From Trueperaceae bacterium (lineage in GTDB: Bacteria; Deinococcota; Deinococci; Deinococcales; Trueperaceae), in the NCBI GenBank assembly GCA_036381035.1, contig DASVDQ010000106.1, forward strand, positions 1-64,000: a stretch of DNA of 64,000 nt, written 5' to 3'. The position numbers and the translations under genes were made by a program. Positions 1-8,211 of this stretch are shown in pieces. Each line of letters begins with the position of its first letter. Position 1 is the stretch's first letter. Below the pieces are notes generated by a model that saw only the letters and a program-made list of their open reading frames with translations, made no database searches and was not told the origin of the DNA.

Positions 1-312
1 CTCATCGACGAGCCCACGCGCCGGGGACGGGTCTCGGCCGTGATCATGCTGATCGTCGTGATCAGCCTGCCGTTCAACTACCTGGCGGCCGAGTGGTTCA
101 GGACGCTCCACCCCGCCAAGAGCGTCAACCTGGACGGCAGCGGCGTGACGATGGACGCCTCCATGCTGCGCGTGCTGCTCGTGAACGTCGCCGTCGCCGG
201 GCTGATCTACCTCTACTTCGTCTCCGAGCGCGTGCGCATCGGCCTGTTCAAGCTGCCGCGGGCGGCCGAGGGGTCGGCGCCCGTGTCCACGGAGGTAGTC
301 CGTGTGGGCTGA
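1..312 (+). CDS. ccmC: CcmC heme exporter subunit, C-terminal part (cut by window edge)
   Basis: The frame is open from base 1 and stops at 310-312, so only the last ~103 residues are seen. They contain two hydrophobic segments (around the Met-Leu-Ile-Val-Val start of the visible part, and the Leu-Leu-Val-Asn-Val segment ending Leu-Ile-Tyr-Leu-Tyr-Phe) and a short basic tail. CcmC handles heme in the inner membrane and loads it onto CcmE. The family assignment rests mainly on context: it is followed at once by ccmD, ccmE and ccmF in the usual order. The N-terminal WWD heme motif lies outside the window. Confidence 0.8.
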   Translation, partial: LIDEPTRRGRVSAVIMLIVVISLPFNYLAAEWFRTLHPAKSVNLDGSGVTMDASMLRVLLVNVAVAGLIYLYFVSERVRIGLFKLPRAAEGSAPVSTEVVRVG

Positions 313-433
313 CCTGACACCCAACCAGTGGGTGGCGATCGCCTGGGTCGAGCTGCTCGTCGTCTACGCCGGCTACTTCCTCTACCTGCGGTGGCTGGAG
401 CGCAAGAAGCCCGAAGCGGAAGGTGAGGAGTGA
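302..433 (+). CDS. ccmD: CcmD small membrane protein
   Basis: A 43-residue frame starts at GTG 302, overlaps the end of ccmC by 11 bases and ends 431-433 inside the start of ccmE. It has one transmembrane helix (about residues 10-29, Trp-Val-Ala-Ile-Ala-Trp onward) followed by a basic-then-acidic tail (Arg-Trp-Leu-Glu-Arg-Lys-Lys), the usual CcmD shape. CcmD stabilises the CcmC-CcmE heme complex and helps release holo-CcmE. CcmD sequences are poorly conserved, so the call depends on size, topology and position between ccmC and ccmE. Confidence 0.75.
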   Translation: MWADLTPNQWVAIAWVELLVVYAGYFLYLRWLERKKPEAEGEE

Positions 434-858
434 GGAAGAAGGTCGTCTACGCCGCCCTCGGCGTGGTCGTGCTGGCGGCCGCGGGGCTGATGATCGCCCG
501 CGCCCTCCAGACGTCGCTCGTCTACTTCGTGCTGCCCAGCGAGTACGCGCGCGACGCGTCGAGCTTCGAGGGCAGGCGCATACGCCTGGCTGGCCTCGTC
601 GAGCCCGGCAGCGTGTCGTTCGACGACGCCGACCTCCAGCTCACGTTCAACGTCACGGACTCCGTGCGGTCCTACCCGGTCAGGTACCGGGGCGCGCCGC
701 CGGACCTGTTCCAGGAGAACGGCGGGGTCGTCGTCGAGGGCCGCTTCGAGGGCGACACGTTCGTGGGCGACAACCTGCTCGTCAAGCACAGCAGCGACTA
801 CAGGCCGCCCGAGGACGGACACGTCGACGTCGAGGCACTGAAGGAGTCGCTGCGCTGA
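430..858 (+). CDS. ccmE: CcmE heme chaperone
   Basis: 142 residues with a GTG start at 430 overlapping the ccmD stop. One N-terminal membrane anchor (about 5-25) precedes a periplasmic OB-fold domain. The heme-binding stretch is Val-Lys-His120-Ser-Ser-Asp-Tyr124, matching the family His-x-x-x-Tyr motif in which the His binds heme covalently. CcmE carries heme from CcmABC to the CcmF/H lyase. Length is normal. Translation is probably coupled to ccmD. Confidence 0.93.
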   Translation: MRKKVVYAALGVVVLAAAGLMIARALQTSLVYFVLPSEYARDASSFEGRRIRLAGLVEPGSVSFDDADLQLTFNVTDSVRSYPVRYRGAPPDLFQENGGVVVEGRFEGDTFVGDNLLVKHSSDYRPPEDGHVDVEALKESLR

Positions 859-868
859 GGGGAGAGCC

Positions 869-2866
869 GTGCAGCTAGAGCTGGGCGTGGTGGGCGGCGC
901 CGCGGCGTTCCTGGCGTTCGCCGTGGCGCTCTACGGCGCCGTCGCGGGTTCCGTCGGCGCCGGCCGGCGCGACGCGCGCCTCATGACCTCGGCGCGCCTG
1001 GCCGCGGTCGCGGGCTTCCTCGTGGCCACGGTGGCGGTGCTGGTCATGGAGGCCGCGCTGCTCACCGACGACTTCTCGGTCGCCTACGTCGCGCAGCACT
1101 CGCGGGTCGCCTCGCCCGTCTGGGTGAAGGTCGTGACCATGTGGGCCGCGCTCGAGGGCTCGATCCTCCTGTGGGCCTGGCTGCTGTCCGGCTACACCGC
1201 GCTCGTAGCGGCCGTCGCCCCGCTGAACCCCCTGCGCCCCTGGGCGCTGGCGGTGATGCAGGGCGTGCAGACGTTCTTCTTCTTCGTCCTGGCGTTCCTC
1301 GCCAACCCGTTCACGGTGCTCGCCAACCCGCCGCTCGACGGGCCCGGGCCCAACGAGCTGCTGCAGAACCACTGGATGATGGCGGTGCACCCGCTGCTCA
1401 TGTACCTCGGGTTCGTGGGGCTCACCGTGCCGTTCGCGTACGCGATGGCGGCGCTCATCACGCGTCGCCCCGGCGCGGAGTGGATGACGATGACGCGCCG
1501 CTGGACGCTCACCGGCTGGGGCTTCCTCTCGGCCGCGATCGTCGCCGGCGGCTGGTGGAGCTACGAGGTGCTCGGCTGGGGCGGCTACTGGGCGTGGGAC
1601 CCCGTCGAGAACACCAGCCTCATGCCGTGGCTCACGGCCACCGCGTTCATCCACTCGGTGCAGGTGCAGGAGCGCCGGCACATGCTCAAGCCCTGGAACG
1701 TGGCGCTGATCCTCACGACCTTCTCGCTCTCGATCCTCGGCACGTTCCTCACCCGCTCCGGCGTCGTCTCCTCCGTGCACGCCTTCGGCAACGGGCCCGT
1801 GGGACCCGCGTTCCTCGCGTTCTTCGTCCTCGTCGTCCTGTTCGCGTTCGGCCTCCTCGCCACGCGCTGGGAGGAGGTCAAGGACCGGGCGGAGCTCGAC
1901 TCGCTGGTGAGCCGCGAGGGCGGCTTCCTCGGCGTGAACGTCCTGTTCCTGGCCATCACGTTCGCCGTGCTGCTGGGCACGCTGTTCCCCCTGATCGTCG
2001 AGGCGCTGACGGGCGACCGCGTCACCGTGGGCGCACCCTTCTTCGACCAGGTCACCCTGCCGCTGTGGCTGCTGGTGCTGCTGCTCATGGGCATAGGCCC
2101 GCTGCTGCCGTGGCGCAAGGCCGAGGAGCAGTCGCTGCGCCGCAACCTCGCCTGGCTGCTGGGCGGGCTCGTCGTCGCCGGCGCGGCGGCGTGGCTGCTG
2201 GGCGTGAGGAAGGCCTTCCCCGCGCTCACGGTCGCCCTGGCCGGCTACAACCTCGTGTCGCTGGGGCTCCTGCTCTCCGGCGCCCTGGTCCCGCGCCTGC
2301 GCCTCGCCGGGCGACCGGCCCTGGACGTGCTGCGGAGCTACGCGCACGAGAACCGCCGGCGCGTGGGCAGCATGATCGTGCACTTCGCCGTCGTGGTCAT
2401 CGCCGTGGGCGTGGCGTTCTCGAGCGGGTACCGCGTGGACGAGCAAGTGCGCCTCGACGTCGGCGGGTCGGCCGAGTTCGAGGGCTACACGCTCACCGCC
2501 ACCGACCTGTTCGTCGACCCCACCCCGGCGCGCGTCAGCGCCGGCGTGCTCGTCGAGGTGCGCCGCGGCGAGCGCCTGCTCACCACCCTGCGGCCGCGCA
2601 TCAACGTCTTCGCGGGCAGCGCCCGCGGCATCCCCACGCCCGACGTGATGTACACGCCGTGGCACGACGTCTACCTGAGCCTCAACAGCAACGTCACCCC
2701 CGAGACGACGTTCGTGGTGCTGCGCGTCGTGAAGAGCCCGCTCGTCACCTGGATCTGGGTGGGCGGCGCGATCCTCGTGCTCGGCACCGCCTACGCCCTA
2801 GGCGGCGCGACGCGGCGCGTCCCCGTGAGGGCCAGCGTGCCGGCAGCGGCGGCGAGGGAGGCGTAG
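869..2866 (+). CDS. ccmF: CcmF cytochrome c heme lyase subunit
   Basis: 665 residues, GTG start at 869 with a GGGGAG ribosome site just upstream. It is a polytopic membrane protein with the tryptophan-rich WWD heme-handling segment around residues 235-252 (Trp-Gly-Gly-Tyr-Trp-Ala-Trp-Asp-Pro-Val-Glu-Asn-Thr-Ser) and the conserved Leu-Thr-Arg-Ser-Gly-Val-Val-Ser-Ser-Val-His-Ala-Phe segment after it. CcmF joins heme from CcmE to apocytochrome c CxxCH sites. The large periplasmic region near the C-terminus and a last TM helix are both present. Its stop is immediately followed by the CcmG start at 2867. Confidence 0.96.
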   Translation: MQLELGVVGGAAAFLAFAVALYGAVAGSVGAGRRDARLMTSARLAAVAGFLVATVAVLVMEAALLTDDFSVAYVAQHSRVASPVWVKVVTMWAALEGSILLWAWLLSGYTALVAAVAPLNPLRPWALAVMQGVQTFFFFVLAFLANPFTVLANPPLDGPGPNELLQNHWMMAVHPLLMYLGFVGLTVPFAYAMAALITRRPGAEWMTMTRRWTLTGWGFLSAAIVAGGWWSYEVLGWGGYWAWDPVENTSLMPWLTATAFIHSVQVQERRHMLKPWNVALILTTFSLSILGTFLTRSGVVSSVHAFGNGPVGPAFLAFFVLVVLFAFGLLATRWEEVKDRAELDSLVSREGGFLGVNVLFLAITFAVLLGTLFPLIVEALTGDRVTVGAPFFDQVTLPLWLLVLLLMGIGPLLPWRKAEEQSLRRNLAWLLGGLVVAGAAAWLLGVRKAFPALTVALAGYNLVSLGLLLSGALVPRLRLAGRPALDVLRSYAHENRRRVGSMIVHFAVVVIAVGVAFSSGYRVDEQVRLDVGGSAEFEGYTLTATDLFVDPTPARVSAGVLVEVRRGERLLTTLRPRINVFAGSARGIPTPDVMYTPWHDVYLSLNSNVTPETTFVVLRVVKSPLVTWIWVGGAILVLGTAYALGGATRRVPVRASVPAAAAREA

Positions 2867-3415
2867 GTGCGCCGGCAGGGGGTCGTCATCACGGTCCTCG
2901 TCGTCGCGGCCCTGGGCGGCCTCTTCGCCTTCGGGCTGCTGCGCGGCGAGCCCGACAGGGACATCCCCTCCGAGCTCGTGGGCAAGCCGGCGCCGCCGTT
3001 CGAGCTGCCGGTCCACGCGCGCTACCGCGACGAGTTCGGCGAGACGCTCTCGCTGGCGGACCTGAGGGGACGCCCGCTCGTCGTGAACTTCTGGGCCTCG
3101 TGGTGCGCGCCCTGCTACGACGAGGCGCCGGTGCTGGAGGCCTACTGGCGCGAGTACCGGGACACGGACGTGCTGTTCGTCGGCATCCAGACGCAGGACC
3201 GCGGCAAGCGCGCCGAGGGCACCGCGTTCATCGAGCGGTTCGACCTCTCGTTCCCCAACCTCATCGACGACGACAGCGCGGTCAGCGTCGACTGGGCGCT
3301 CTTCGGCGTGCCGGAGACGTTCTTCGTCTCCCGCGACGGCGTCGTCGTCGACAAGCACATCGGACCCGTCACCCCGGAGCTGCTGGACCGCCAGCTCGCG
3401 GCGCTGCTGCAGTGA
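2867..3415 (+). CDS. ccmG: CcmG/DsbE thiol-disulfide oxidoreductase
   Basis: 182 residues with an N-terminal membrane anchor (about 5-25) and a thioredoxin fold. The redox motif is Trp-Ala-Ser-Trp-Cys80-Ala-Pro-Cys83, and the cis-Pro region Gly-Val-Pro-Glu-Thr-Phe-Phe-Val follows near residue 150. In cytochrome c maturation it keeps the apocytochrome Cys residues reduced, with CcmH. The GTG start abuts the ccmF stop, and the stop overlaps the ccmH start by 4 bases. Confidence 0.95.
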   Translation: MRRQGVVITVLVVAALGGLFAFGLLRGEPDRDIPSELVGKPAPPFELPVHARYRDEFGETLSLADLRGRPLVVNFWASWCAPCYDEAPVLEAYWREYRDTDVLFVGIQTQDRGKRAEGTAFIERFDLSFPNLIDDDSAVSVDWALFGVPETFFVSRDGVVVDKHIGPVTPELLDRQLAALLQ

Positions 3416-3876
3416 GGAGGGTCATCGCCAGCGGCCGGCGCTCGGCGGCGGCGCTCCTCCTCCTGGCGCTGCTCTGCGCCGCCCTGGCCCAGGCCGTGGA
3501 GCTCGACTCGCGCGTCTTCGACATCGCCAGGCAGCTCCGCTGCCCCGTCTGCACGTCGGAGAGCGTCGCCGACTCCAGCGCCGAGCTGGCGCAGCAGATG
3601 CGCGAGATCATCCAGCAGCAGCTCGACGAGGGCAGGAGCGAGGCGGAGATCCTCGCGTTCTTCCAGGCGCGCTACGGCGACTGGATCCTGCTCGACCCGC
3701 CCAAGCGCGGGCTCCACCTCGTCGTGTGGGTGCTGCCGATCGCCGCCGGCGTGGCCGGGGTCGCGGCGTTGGTCGTGCTGGGACGCCGCTGGGTGAGCCG
3801 CTCCCGCGAGCCCGTCGAGGTGGACCCTGAGGACATCGCGCGCGTCAGGTCGGAGCTGGAGGGGCGGGGCCGGTGA
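3412..3876 (+). CDS. ccmH: CcmH cytochrome c maturation thiol protein
   Basis: 154 residues from GTG 3412, chosen because it gives the GTGA overlap with ccmG and exposes a good signal peptide (Ala-Leu-Leu-Leu-Leu-Ala-Leu-Leu core). The family motif Leu-Arg-Cys44-Pro-Val-Cys47 is present, followed by the Met-Arg-Glu-Ile-Ile helix and one TM segment near residues 103-125. CcmH reduces apocytochrome Cys pairs and works with CcmF in heme ligation. The same frame runs open upstream through ccmF, but that portion is a shadow of ccmF. Confidence 0.93.
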   Translation: MRRVIASGRRSAAALLLLALLCAALAQAVELDSRVFDIARQLRCPVCTSESVADSSAELAQQMREIIQQQLDEGRSEAEILAFFQARYGDWILLDPPKRGLHLVVWVLPIAAGVAGVAALVVLGRRWVSRSREPVEVDPEDIARVRSELEGRGR

Positions 3877-5435
3877 TCACCTTCCTCGTCGTCGCCCTGC
3901 TCGCGCTGTTGGCGTTCGCGTACGTCGCGCTGCCGCTCCTGTCGCCGCGCCACGCCGACCCACTGCCCGACGACACCGACCCGGTGCTGGCCGGACTGCA
4001 GGAGGAGAAGGCGGCCCTGCTGCGCGCCATCGCTGAGCTCGAAGCCCGCGGGGACCTGGACCCGGAGCGGCGCGAGCGGCTGAGGCTGCGCTACGAGGCC
4101 AAGGCCGCCGCTGCGCTCAAGGCCATCGACGCCCGCCAGGCCGCGCTGGCCGCCGGCGGGTGGCGCGGCGCGTCCGCGCCGGCTGAGACCCCGCCCGGCG
4201 AGCCCACGCCGGCGCCGCAGGCGGCCAAGCGCCGCCGGCCGCCGGTGGCCGCCGTCGCGCTGCTCGGGCTCGCGGTGCTGGCCGCGGCGTTCCTGCCCTC
4301 CTACGTCCTGCCGCGCGTCGGCCAGGACGCGAACGTCACGACCACAGACGTAGAGGCGGCGCGGCAGATACGCGACCTGCGGCGCGCCGCCGACCGCGAG
4401 CCGACGCCGGAGAACCTCATGGCCCTCGGCGACGCCTACCTCGAGGTGGGCCAGCTGGAGGACGCCCGCGAGGCCTACCTGCGCGCCGCGGAGGCCGACG
4501 AGGTGCCGCCCGCGGTGTTCCAGCGGCTGGCCGTGCTGGCGCTCCAGGACGACCTGGGCGAGGCCCAGGGCTGGCTCGAGCGCGCCGCGGCCGTGGCGCC
4601 AGACGACTCCCAGACGCTGTTCCTCCTCTCCGAGGTCGCCTACGCCAACGGCGACCTGCAGGCGGCGGAGAGCTCGCTGCGGCGCTACGTCGACGTCGTG
4701 GGCGGCGAGCCGGACGCGACGATCGCCGCGCGCCTCGAGCTCTTCGAGCGCGTCGACGACCTCACGGCGGCCGTCGAGGCCGAGCCCACCGCGGAGAACC
4801 TGCTGGCCCTTGGCGACCTCTACTGGCGCGCCGGCGACCTGCGCGGCGCGGCCTCGACCTACGTGCGGGCGATCACGGAGGCGGGCGCGCAGGACCCCGT
4901 CGCGCTCTCGCGCATGGGCGAGCTGATGCTGCGGTCGGGAGCGCCCGCCGACGCCGCGGCGCTGATCGAGCGCGCCGCCGAGTCGGGCGGCGTGGAGGGT
5001 CTCGAGCCGTCGGCGCGGCTCGCCCTCGGCGAGGCCTACGTGCGCCTCCGCCGCTTCGACGAGGCCGTGGAGGTACTGGAGGCCTACCAGGCCGCGGGCG
5101 GGGACGACCCGGCGGCCGACGAGCTGCTGGCGAGCGCCCGCGCCGGCGTGGTCCCGGGCGAGGTGGGCGCCCCCGGCGACCTGGCCGCCGTCGCGGAGCC
5201 CGAGCATCCGGGCGCGGCGGTCTTCGCGGCGAACTGCGCCCAGTGCCACGGGCCCGCGGGCGGGGGCGGCATGGGCGTCGCGCTCGCCGGCAACGCCCGC
5301 GCCGCGAACGAGGCCAACGTGCGGGACGCCGTGACGTTCGGCCGCGGGATGATGCCGGCCTTCGGCGCCACGCTCAGCCAGGAGGAGCTCGACGCCGTGG
5401 TCGCCTACGTCGTGGAGGTCGTCTCCCGGCGATGA
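3873..5435 (+). CDS. CcmI-like TPR protein fused to a C-terminal cytochrome c domain
   Basis: 520 residues, GTG start with a 4-base overlap to ccmH. The N-terminus has a TM helix (about 2-22) and a CcmI-type coiled region (Leu-Gln-Glu-Glu-Lys-Ala-Ala-Leu-Leu-Arg). A second hydrophobic segment lies near 125-145, then several TPR repeats fill residues ~165-425. Residues ~445-520 form a monoheme cytochrome c: Cys455-Ala-Gln-Cys458-His459, and Gly-Arg-Gly-Met-Met-Pro-Ala-Phe supplying the distal Met. CcmI normally presents apocytochromes to the CcmFH lyase and has no heme of its own. The frame is continuous, with no sign of frameshift. Function of the fused heme is unknown. Confidence 0.88.
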   Translation: MITFLVVALLALLAFAYVALPLLSPRHADPLPDDTDPVLAGLQEEKAALLRAIAELEARGDLDPERRERLRLRYEAKAAAALKAIDARQAALAAGGWRGASAPAETPPGEPTPAPQAAKRRRPPVAAVALLGLAVLAAAFLPSYVLPRVGQDANVTTTDVEAARQIRDLRRAADREPTPENLMALGDAYLEVGQLEDAREAYLRAAEADEVPPAVFQRLAVLALQDDLGEAQGWLERAAAVAPDDSQTLFLLSEVAYANGDLQAAESSLRRYVDVVGGEPDATIAARLELFERVDDLTAAVEAEPTAENLLALGDLYWRAGDLRGAASTYVRAITEAGAQDPVALSRMGELMLRSGAPADAAALIERAAESGGVEGLEPSARLALGEAYVRLRRFDEAVEVLEAYQAAGGDDPAADELLASARAGVVPGEVGAPGDLAAVAEPEHPGAAVFAANCAQCHGPAGGGGMGVALAGNARAANEANVRDAVTFGRGMMPAFGATLSQEELDAVVAYVVEVVSRR

Positions 5436-6121
5436 GCGACGGACGCGAGCAGGACGCGAGGCCGGCGGGGGCCGACAGCGTCGGACGCCCCGAGGACGCA
5501 CAGCCGGCGGCTGCCGACAGCGACGGACGCGAGCAGGACGCGCGTCGGGAGGGCGGACCCTCGAGCGGCGCGCCCCCGGACGAGGGCCGCCGCCAGGTCG
5601 TCAAGTGGCTCTGGCGGGTGCCCGTGCTGGCCGTGATCGGCGGCGGCGGCTACGGCCTGTACCGGGCCGTCGACGTCCACTTCTTCAAGCGCCGGCCCGA
5701 CCCCACGCCCGACTTCGTCGACGCCGGACCGGTGACCGTCGCGCCCCTGGAGGCCTTCGCCGACGCGTGGGACGCCGTCGAGTTCCTGCTCGAGGCCACG
5801 CCCGCCGTGGCCGTGCGGGTGCCCCGGCCGGTGCCGGGCGGCGTCAGCGCGGGCGACGCGCACCTCGTCGCCTTCAGCCGGGTCTGCACGCACCACCAGT
5901 GCGTCGCGACCCTCAACACCGACGTCGCCGCCATCAACCTCGGCTTCAACTACGACGCGACCACGCCCGCGATCACCTGCCCCTGCCACCTCAGCGTCTT
6001 CGACCCGTTGCGCGCGGGTCAGGCGGTCAGCGGTCCCGCGGTGCTGCCGCTGCCGCGCGCGCGCCTCGAGCTGCGAGGTGGCGAGGTCGTGGCCACGGGC
6101 TGGGAGCGCCCGCGCGGCTGA
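5432..6121 (+). CDS. Rieske [2Fe-2S] domain protein, membrane anchored
   Basis: 229 residues from ATG 5432 (ATGA overlap with the upstream gene). The first ~50 residues are hydrophilic and contain a 14-residue repeat, then comes one TM helix (about 55-72, Pro-Val-Leu-Ala-Val-Ile-Gly). The Rieske ligands are Cys-Thr-His-His-Gln-Cys and, ~25 residues on, Cys-Pro-Cys-His-Leu-Ser, giving the two Cys and two His ligands plus the disulfide pair. It is a periplasm-facing electron-transfer protein like the Rieske subunit of bc-type complexes. No cytochrome b gene is beside it, so its partner is not visible here. Confidence 0.9.
   Translation: MSDGREQDARPAGADSVGRPEDAQPAAADSDGREQDARREGGPSSGAPPDEGRRQVVKWLWRVPVLAVIGGGGYGLYRAVDVHFFKRRPDPTPDFVDAGPVTVAPLEAFADAWDAVEFLLEATPAVAVRVPRPVPGGVSAGDAHLVAFSRVCTHHQCVATLNTDVAAINLGFNYDATTPAITCPCHLSVFDPLRAGQAVSGPAVLPLPRARLELRGGEVVATGWERPRG
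5438..5563 (+). repeat. Three imperfect 42-bp tandem repeats inside the Rieske gene
   Basis: Units are 5438-5479, 5480-5521 and 5522-5563. Each encodes 14 residues of the type Asp-Gly-Arg-Glu-Gln-Asp-Ala-Arg-Pro-Ala-Gly-Ala-Asp-Ser. Units 1 and 3 share their first 21 bases; unit 2 has diverged. The repeat lengthens the cytoplasmic linker before the TM helix and looks like slippage-driven expansion kept in frame. Confidence 0.85.
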
Positions 6122-6305
6122 GGCTAGGCGGCCGGCACCAGGCTGAGGCACGGCAGGTGCCAGGCGCCCGGACGTGCCCCTGCGGCCGGCCGGCGCAGGG
6201 CCGAGCCTCGGAGGGAACCGCCCACCACGTGCCGCCGGCGAGGCGCGACGTAACATCGGGCCGAGAGTCCAGGCGCCCGGCGGCGGGCGCGCGCGAGGAG
6301 CTCAC

Positions 6306-7427
6306 ATGAACCCGCTCAAGAGGCTGCAGGAGCACGGCCAGTCCGTGTACCTCGACGAGATCCGGCGCTCGTGGCTCGAGGACGGCACGCTGCAGGAGCT
6401 CATCGACCGCGACGGGCTGCGCGGCGTGACCTCGAACCCGGCGATCTTCAACAAGGCCATCGCCCAGTCGGGCGACTACGCGGCGGCGATCGCGGCCCTG
6501 GCCGCGCGCGGGGCCACCGTGGAGGACGCCTACGAGGACCTGGTCGTCGAGGACATCGGCCGCGCCGCCGACATGTTCAGGCCCACCTACGACGGCTCGG
6601 GCGGCCGGTACGGCTTCGTGTCGCTCGAGGTCTCGCCGGAGGTCGCCCACGACGAGGAGGCCACCTACGCCGAGGCCACGCACCTGTGGCGGCGCCTCGG
6701 CAGGCCGAACGTCTTCATCAAGGTGCCGGCGACGCTGGCGGGCCTGGGAGCGATCCGTCGCCTCATCGCCGACGGCGTGAACGTCAACGTCACCCTGCTG
6801 TTCGGTCTGGAGCGCTACGAGCGCGTGATCGACGCCTACCTCGCCGGGCTCGAGGACCGGCTCGCGCGCGGCGAGGGCCTGCGCGGCGTGAACTCCGTCG
6901 CCAGCTTCTTCCTCAGCCGCTTCGACGTGCACGTGGACCCGCTCCTCGACGCCATGGGCACGCCGGAGGCGCTGGCCCTGCGGGGTCGCGCGGCCATCGC
7001 CTACGCGAAGGTGGCGTACGACGTCTTCTCCCGCCGCTTCGCGGAGGCTGACCCCCGCTGGCCGCGCCTCGCCGGCGCCGGCGCGCGCGTCCAGCGCCTG
7101 CTGTGGGCCTCGACGGGCACGAAGGACCCCAGCTACCCGGACACGAAGTACGTCGAGCCGCTTATCGGTCCCGAGACCATCAACACGATGCCGCTCGAGA
7201 CCCTGAACGCCTACAGGGACCACGGCGACCCGGCGACGCGCGTCACCGAGGGTCTCGACGAGGCCAAGCGCGTCATCGCCGACCTGCGCGCCCTGGGCAT
7301 AGACCTCGAGGAGGTCGCCGCGAGGCTCGAGGAGGAGGGCGTCGAGAAGTTCGTCACGCCCTTCCGCAGCCTGCTGAGGACGCTCGAGGGCGCCCTGCGC
7401 GAGGCCGCGGTGTCGGCGGGGAGCTGA
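6306..7427 (+). CDS. tal: Transaldolase
   Basis: 373 residues from ATG 6306, preceded by GAGGAG. The Schiff-base lysine is Lys139 in Phe-Ile-Lys-Val-Pro-Ala-Thr. Other family blocks are Gly-Val-Thr-Ser-Asn-Pro-Ala-Ile-Phe near the N-terminus and Trp-Ala-Ser-Thr-Gly-Thr-Lys-Asp-Pro near 269, with Asn-Thr-Met-Pro after it. This is the longer (~370 aa) transaldolase type. It transfers a dihydroxyacetone unit between sugar phosphates in the non-oxidative pentose phosphate pathway. It stands alone on the plus strand; a -10-like TAACAT at 6251-6256 lies ahead of it, without a clear -35. Confidence 0.95.
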   Translation: MNPLKRLQEHGQSVYLDEIRRSWLEDGTLQELIDRDGLRGVTSNPAIFNKAIAQSGDYAAAIAALAARGATVEDAYEDLVVEDIGRAADMFRPTYDGSGGRYGFVSLEVSPEVAHDEEATYAEATHLWRRLGRPNVFIKVPATLAGLGAIRRLIADGVNVNVTLLFGLERYERVIDAYLAGLEDRLARGEGLRGVNSVASFFLSRFDVHVDPLLDAMGTPEALALRGRAAIAYAKVAYDVFSRRFAEADPRWPRLAGAGARVQRLLWASTGTKDPSYPDTKYVEPLIGPETINTMPLETLNAYRDHGDPATRVTEGLDEAKRVIADLRALGIDLEEVAARLEEEGVEKFVTPFRSLLRTLEGALREAAVSAGS

Positions 7428-7436
7428 GGGCCGGCC

Positions 7437-8192
7437 TCAGCCCCTCCCCTCGTCGCGCGCGGCGCGCCGCAGCAGGAAGAAGTAGCCCACGATGCCGATC
7501 GCGGCGAACGAGAACCACTGGACGGCGTAGCTGAGGTGGGGCCCCTCGCCGAGGTCCGGCTCGGGCAGCGGCAGCGGCAGGTCGCCGGGGTGCGGGGGCG
7601 TGACCGAGGTCAGCTCCACGTAGGCCTCCACCAGCGGGTAAGGCATCTGGCCCTGCAGGCGCTCGACGTCGACGTAGTACGCCTGGACCAGCTCGCCTTC
7701 GGCGGGGTCTCGGGGCCCGAAGGACCCTGCCCTACCGCCGGTCGGCCGCCGCAGCCGGCCGGTGACCGTGACCTTCCCCGCCGGCGGCGGCGCCTCCGCC
7801 ACCGGCACCCGGTCCATCGCGTAGGGCACCCAGCCGCGCTCGACGAGCACGGCCGACCCGGCGAGCCCCGCGCGGCTGAGGACGAGCGGCGTGAGGACGT
7901 GGAAGCCGGGCTGCCCGTCGCGGGTACGGCCCCGCAGCAGCACCTCCTCGGACGAGTCGAACTCCCCTACCGCGGTGACGGCGCGGTACTCGGGCAGCTC
8001 CCCGCCCTCGGCCAGCACCTGGCCGATCGGGGCGGGCGGGAGCCCCATGCGCTCGACGACCTGGGCCACGTGCGCGCGCCGCTGCTCGAGCCGCCTCAGC
8101 TGCCACAGGCCGAGGTTCACGAACAGCACGACGAGCGCGAGCGCCAGCAGGTGGCCGGCGAGCCACCGCGGCCTGAGGAGGACGTGACGCAT
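7437..8192 (-). CDS. SURF1 family cytochrome oxidase assembly protein
   Basis: 251 residues with a TM helix at each end (about 12-32 and 225-243), the typical SURF1 hairpin-in-membrane layout. The first helix ends in Asn-Leu-Gly-Leu-Trp-Gln-Leu-Arg-Arg-Leu, a SURF1 hallmark, and Gly-Arg-Leu-Arg-Arg-Pro and Tyr-Ala-Val-Gln-Trp-Phe-Ser-Phe-Ala appear later. SURF1 proteins help place heme A into cytochrome oxidase subunit I. It is the third gene of ctaA-ctaB-SURF1, 19 bases after ctaB, and ends 9 bases from the convergent transaldolase. Confidence 0.9.
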   Translation of the reverse strand: MRHVLLRPRWLAGHLLALALVVLFVNLGLWQLRRLEQRRAHVAQVVERMGLPPAPIGQVLAEGGELPEYRAVTAVGEFDSSEEVLLRGRTRDGQPGFHVLTPLVLSRAGLAGSAVLVERGWVPYAMDRVPVAEAPPPAGKVTVTGRLRRPTGGRAGSFGPRDPAEGELVQAYYVDVERLQGQMPYPLVEAYVELTSVTPPHPGDLPLPLPEPDLGEGPHLSYAVQWFSFAAIGIVGYFFLLRRAARDEGRG

Positions 8193-8211
8193 CAGCCGCG
8201 CGGCGGCCGCT

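Noticed and set aside
1141-3411. Very long open frame upstream of ccmH in the same frame
   Set aside because: It is Arg/Ala/Pro-rich and lies over ccmF and ccmG in another frame. Only 3412-3876 has CcmH features.
3672-5501. 600-codon minus-strand open frame over the ccmI fusion
   Set aside because: Antisense shadow typical of 70 percent GC DNA; Arg/Val/Gly low-complexity, no domain, and it covers a well-supported gene.
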